A model generated the notes under the pieces. It made no database searches, had not been told where the DNA came from, and was given only the letters and a program-made list of their open reading frames with translations. A DNA stretch of 64,000 bases from Actinomycetota bacterium (GTDB taxonomy: Bacteria > Actinomycetota > Actinomycetes > Streptosporangiales > Streptosporangiaceae): positions 1 through 64,000 of the forward strand of contig JAJPIV010000080.1 in assembly GCA_021324595.1 (NCBI GenBank), written 5' to 3'. Below, one piece after another: positions 62,215-64,000 of this stretch (positions are counted from its first letter, which is position 1; each line of letters begins with the position of its first letter). The translations under genes and the position numbers were made by a program.

Positions 62215-62814
62215 CTACCGGAAGTCGAACCCGCCCGGGCAGCCGTTCCGGTCGGCGATCAGCCCGGCCAGCGTGGAGATCGCGATCTCCGGCGGCGTCT
62301 TCGAGCCGATATTGAGGCCGATCGGCCGGTGCACCCGGGCGACCTCGTCGGGTTCCACGCCGAGCAGGGCAAGCGCCTCGACGTGCGGCGGCTCGACCCG
62401 CGGGCTGCCCATGATCCCGACCCAGCGGGCAGGGGTGGCGAGCGCGTCCCTGAGCACCACCCCGATCTCCTCCCTGTGGTGGTCGGTCACCACCACGTCG
62501 GTCCCCGCATCCGGCACCGAGTCGATCGCGGCGCGCACGTCCAGGCCGTCCCCGGCCGCCTCCTTCGCCAGCTGCGCGTCGGGCTCCACGAGCACCGTCC
62601 GGTAGCCGGCGTCGGCGGCGTAGCGCAGCAGGTACCGGGCGACCGGGGTGGCGAAGACCGCGACCAGGGACCGGTCCGCGGGCGGCGCGGGCACGGTTCC
62701 GTGCGCGATCTCGCAGGCGGCGTCGTGCTCGGCATCGCGCGGGTGAGGGTGGTGCTCGTGGCGATCGTGGTGCGCCTGAAGGTCATCGTGGCCGTCGTGT
62801 CCGGTGCTGGTCAT
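62215..62814 (-). CDS. XdhC-like Rossmann protein with His-rich N-terminus
   Basis: ATG 62814 (AAGG upstream) gives 199 residues. The C-terminal two thirds match the Rossmann domain of XdhC/CoxI proteins, which help insert or sulfurate the molybdenum cofactor of xanthine dehydrogenase-type enzymes (VAVFATPVARYLLRYAADAG, TDVVVTDHHREE, WVGIMGSPRVEP, RPIGLNIGSKTPPEIAISTL). The usual N-terminal XdhC_CoxI domain is absent; instead residues 6-39 contain ten His. No molybdenum hydroxylase gene is in the window. It lies 51 bp after the mutase gene and 12 bp before DUF3052. Confidence 0.85.
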   Translation of the reverse strand: MTSTGHDGHDDLQAHHDRHEHHPHPRDAEHDAACEIAHGTVPAPPADRSLVAVFATPVARYLLRYAADAGYRTVLVEPDAQLAKEAAGDGLDVRAAIDSVPDAGTDVVVTDHHREEIGVVLRDALATPARWVGIMGSPRVEPPHVEALALLGVEPDEVARVHRPIGLNIGSKTPPEIAISTLAGLIADRNGCPGGFDFR

Positions 62815-62865
62815 AGCCTTGAGCTTGCCACGCCGGCCCGGGGGTGTCATGGGTGCCCCGTGCCG

Positions 62866-64000
62866 CTAGCCGTCGAGCAGCTCGCGCACGGCCTGCCGCA
62901 GCGGGTCCATCCTGGCACGGGCAGCCCGCCTGGCCTCGTCCAGCCGCCCGGCGATGACCGGCTCGACGACCTGCAGGTACGCCTTGATCTTCGGCTCGGT
63001 GCCGCTCGGGCGGATCACCACCCGGGCGCCGCGCATCCGGAAGCGCAGCACGTCGGCCGATGGCAGGTCCGCGGTGCCGCCGGTCAGGTCGGTGAACGAG
63101 GTCACGGGCTCACCCGCCAGCTCGGACGGGCTCGCCGCCCGCAGCCGCGCCATCACGTGGACCGGTTCCCGCGTCGCCACGGTGACCTGCTCGGTCAGGT
63201 GCACGCCGTGGGCGACCTCCAGCGCGTCATAGGCCTCAAGCAGCGACTCGCCGCCCGCCCTGGCCCTGGCGGCCAGGCCGAGCACCGCGAGCGCGGCTCC
63301 GATCCCGTCCTTGTCCCGGACCGTCGTGCCGACGCAGTAGCCGAGGGCCTCCTCGTAGCCGAACACGAACCGGCACTCGGGCCGCAGGTCGCCGGCCCTG
63401 GCGATCCACTTGAACCCGGTGAGCGTCTCGACGTACCGGGCGCCCGCCGCCGCCGCGATGCCGGCCAGCATCGTCGCCGACACGATCGTGGAGGCCACCA
63501 GCGGCCGCCGTCCCCGGCCGCCCTCCGCCGCGGCGTCGCCTGCCTGGGCGGCCCGGTCCTGCGGCGCCGCCTGCTCGCGTGCCGCGTCCCGGCCGAGCAG
63601 GTAGGCGCCGAGCAGCGCCCCGACCTGGTCGCCGGTGAGCTGGCGCCAGCCGCCCGGTGCCCGGTCGTCGGGGACGGCCACCGCGAGCCGGTCGCCGTCC
63701 GGGTCGTGGGCGAGCACCAGGTCCGCGCCGGTCCGCCGCGCCTGGGCAAGCGCGAGGTCCAGCGTGGCGTGCTCCTCCGGGTTCGGCGAGGCGACCGTCC
63801 GGAAGTCCGGGTCCGGCTTGGCCTGCGCCTCGACCAGGTCCGGGGGCGGGAATCCGGCCTGCTCGAAGGCCCGCAGCGCGAGCTCGCCCGCGACGCCGTG
63901 CAGCGGCGTGTAGACGTAGCGCAGCCAGGCGGCGCCGCGCGGGGCGCGTGCGGCGGCGCAGACCGCGTCCAGGTAGGCGGCCGCGACCTCGTCGCCGAGC
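62866..64000 (-). CDS. Phosphoglucomutase/phosphomannomutase, C-terminal part
   Basis: The gene enters from beyond the right edge and 378 codons including the stop are visible. The alpha-D-phosphohexomutase pattern is clear: YTPLHGVAG, PDPDFRTVASPNPEE, the metal loop AHDPDGDRLAV, the sugar-binding GYEEALGY and the phosphate loop RPSGTEPKIKAYL. The active-site Ser loop lies outside. This class interconverts hexose 1- and 6-phosphates for glycogen or cell-wall sugars. It is the first visible gene of the minus-strand set with the XdhC-like and DUF3052 genes. Confidence 0.93.
   Translation of the reverse strand, partial: LGDEVAAAYLDAVCAAARAPRGAAWLRYVYTPLHGVAGELALRAFEQAGFPPPDLVEAQAKPDPDFRTVASPNPEEHATLDLALAQARRTGADLVLAHDPDGDRLAVAVPDDRAPGGWRQLTGDQVGALLGAYLLGRDAAREQAAPQDRAAQAGDAAAEGGRGRRPLVASTIVSATMLAGIAAAAGARYVETLTGFKWIARAGDLRPECRFVFGYEEALGYCVGTTVRDKDGIGAALAVLGLAARARAGGESLLEAYDALEVAHGVHLTEQVTVATREPVHVMARLRAASPSELAGEPVTSFTDLTGGTADLPSADVLRFRMRGARVVIRPSGTEPKIKAYLQVVEPVIAGRLDEARRAARARMDPLRQAVRELLDG

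Overview
The window is very GC-rich, uses many GTG starts and follows actinobacterial gene order, so it comes from an actinomycete (Actinomycetota). The zinc-binding form of ribosomal protein S4 and several Ala/Gly-rich tails on ribosomal proteins resemble the Frankia/Streptosporangiales-type lineages; I cannot place it at genus level. No tRNA, rRNA, IS element, prophage or CRISPR array was seen.

Positions 1-21957 hold the translation super-cluster: the end of rpsG, then fusA and tuf with a terminator, then the S10, spc and alpha operons fused head to tail (rpsJ to rplO, secY, adk, map, a DUF1707 membrane protein, infA, rpmJ, rpsM, rpsK, rpsD, rpoA, rplQ, truA). rpmJ (37 codons) and a 12-codon reading frame overlapping the secY start are too short to be obvious. 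A divergent single-pass membrane protein of unknown function (22030-23424) is followed by rplM-rpsI with their own promoter and terminator.

Positions 24850-42450 follow the usual actinobacterial cell-wall and tRNA-modification order: glmM, glmS, nnr, then alr, an alpha/beta hydrolase, tsaE, tsaB, rimI, tsaD, and groES-groEL1 under a CIRCE operator. Two breaks stand out. acpS and coaA are absent from their frequent sites beside glmS. Between nnr and alr sits an insert with a RibD-like reductase (minus strand) and two paralogous SGNH proteins, one free and secreted, one fused to an OafA/OatA-type membrane acyltransferase.

Positions 42534-53573 carry a DUF429 protein, guaB, a metallophosphoesterase, guaB3, a 22-bp tandem repeat array, a TetR regulator with an operator-like palindrome overlying a promoter, a paired acyl-CoA dehydrogenase operon, glpD and trpS. 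Positions 53602-64000 carry a D,D-carboxypeptidase, a methylmalonyl-CoA mutase large subunit without its B12 domain, an M20 amidohydrolase with a long upstream region, a PH-like membrane protein, a gamma-glutamylcyclotransferase, an LpdA-type flavoprotein, and a minus-strand operon of a phosphohexomutase (cut by the window edge), an XdhC-like protein and a DUF3052 protein.

One pattern runs through the metabolic part: at least ten genes have a TAnnnT -10 box ending 5-8 nt before an ATG or GTG, as expected for leaderless transcripts. Candidates for something less well described are the duplicated SGNH/acyltransferase pair, the TetR operator-promoter, the secY overlapping mini-ORF, truA without an ordinary start codon, and the upstream region of the amidohydrolase.
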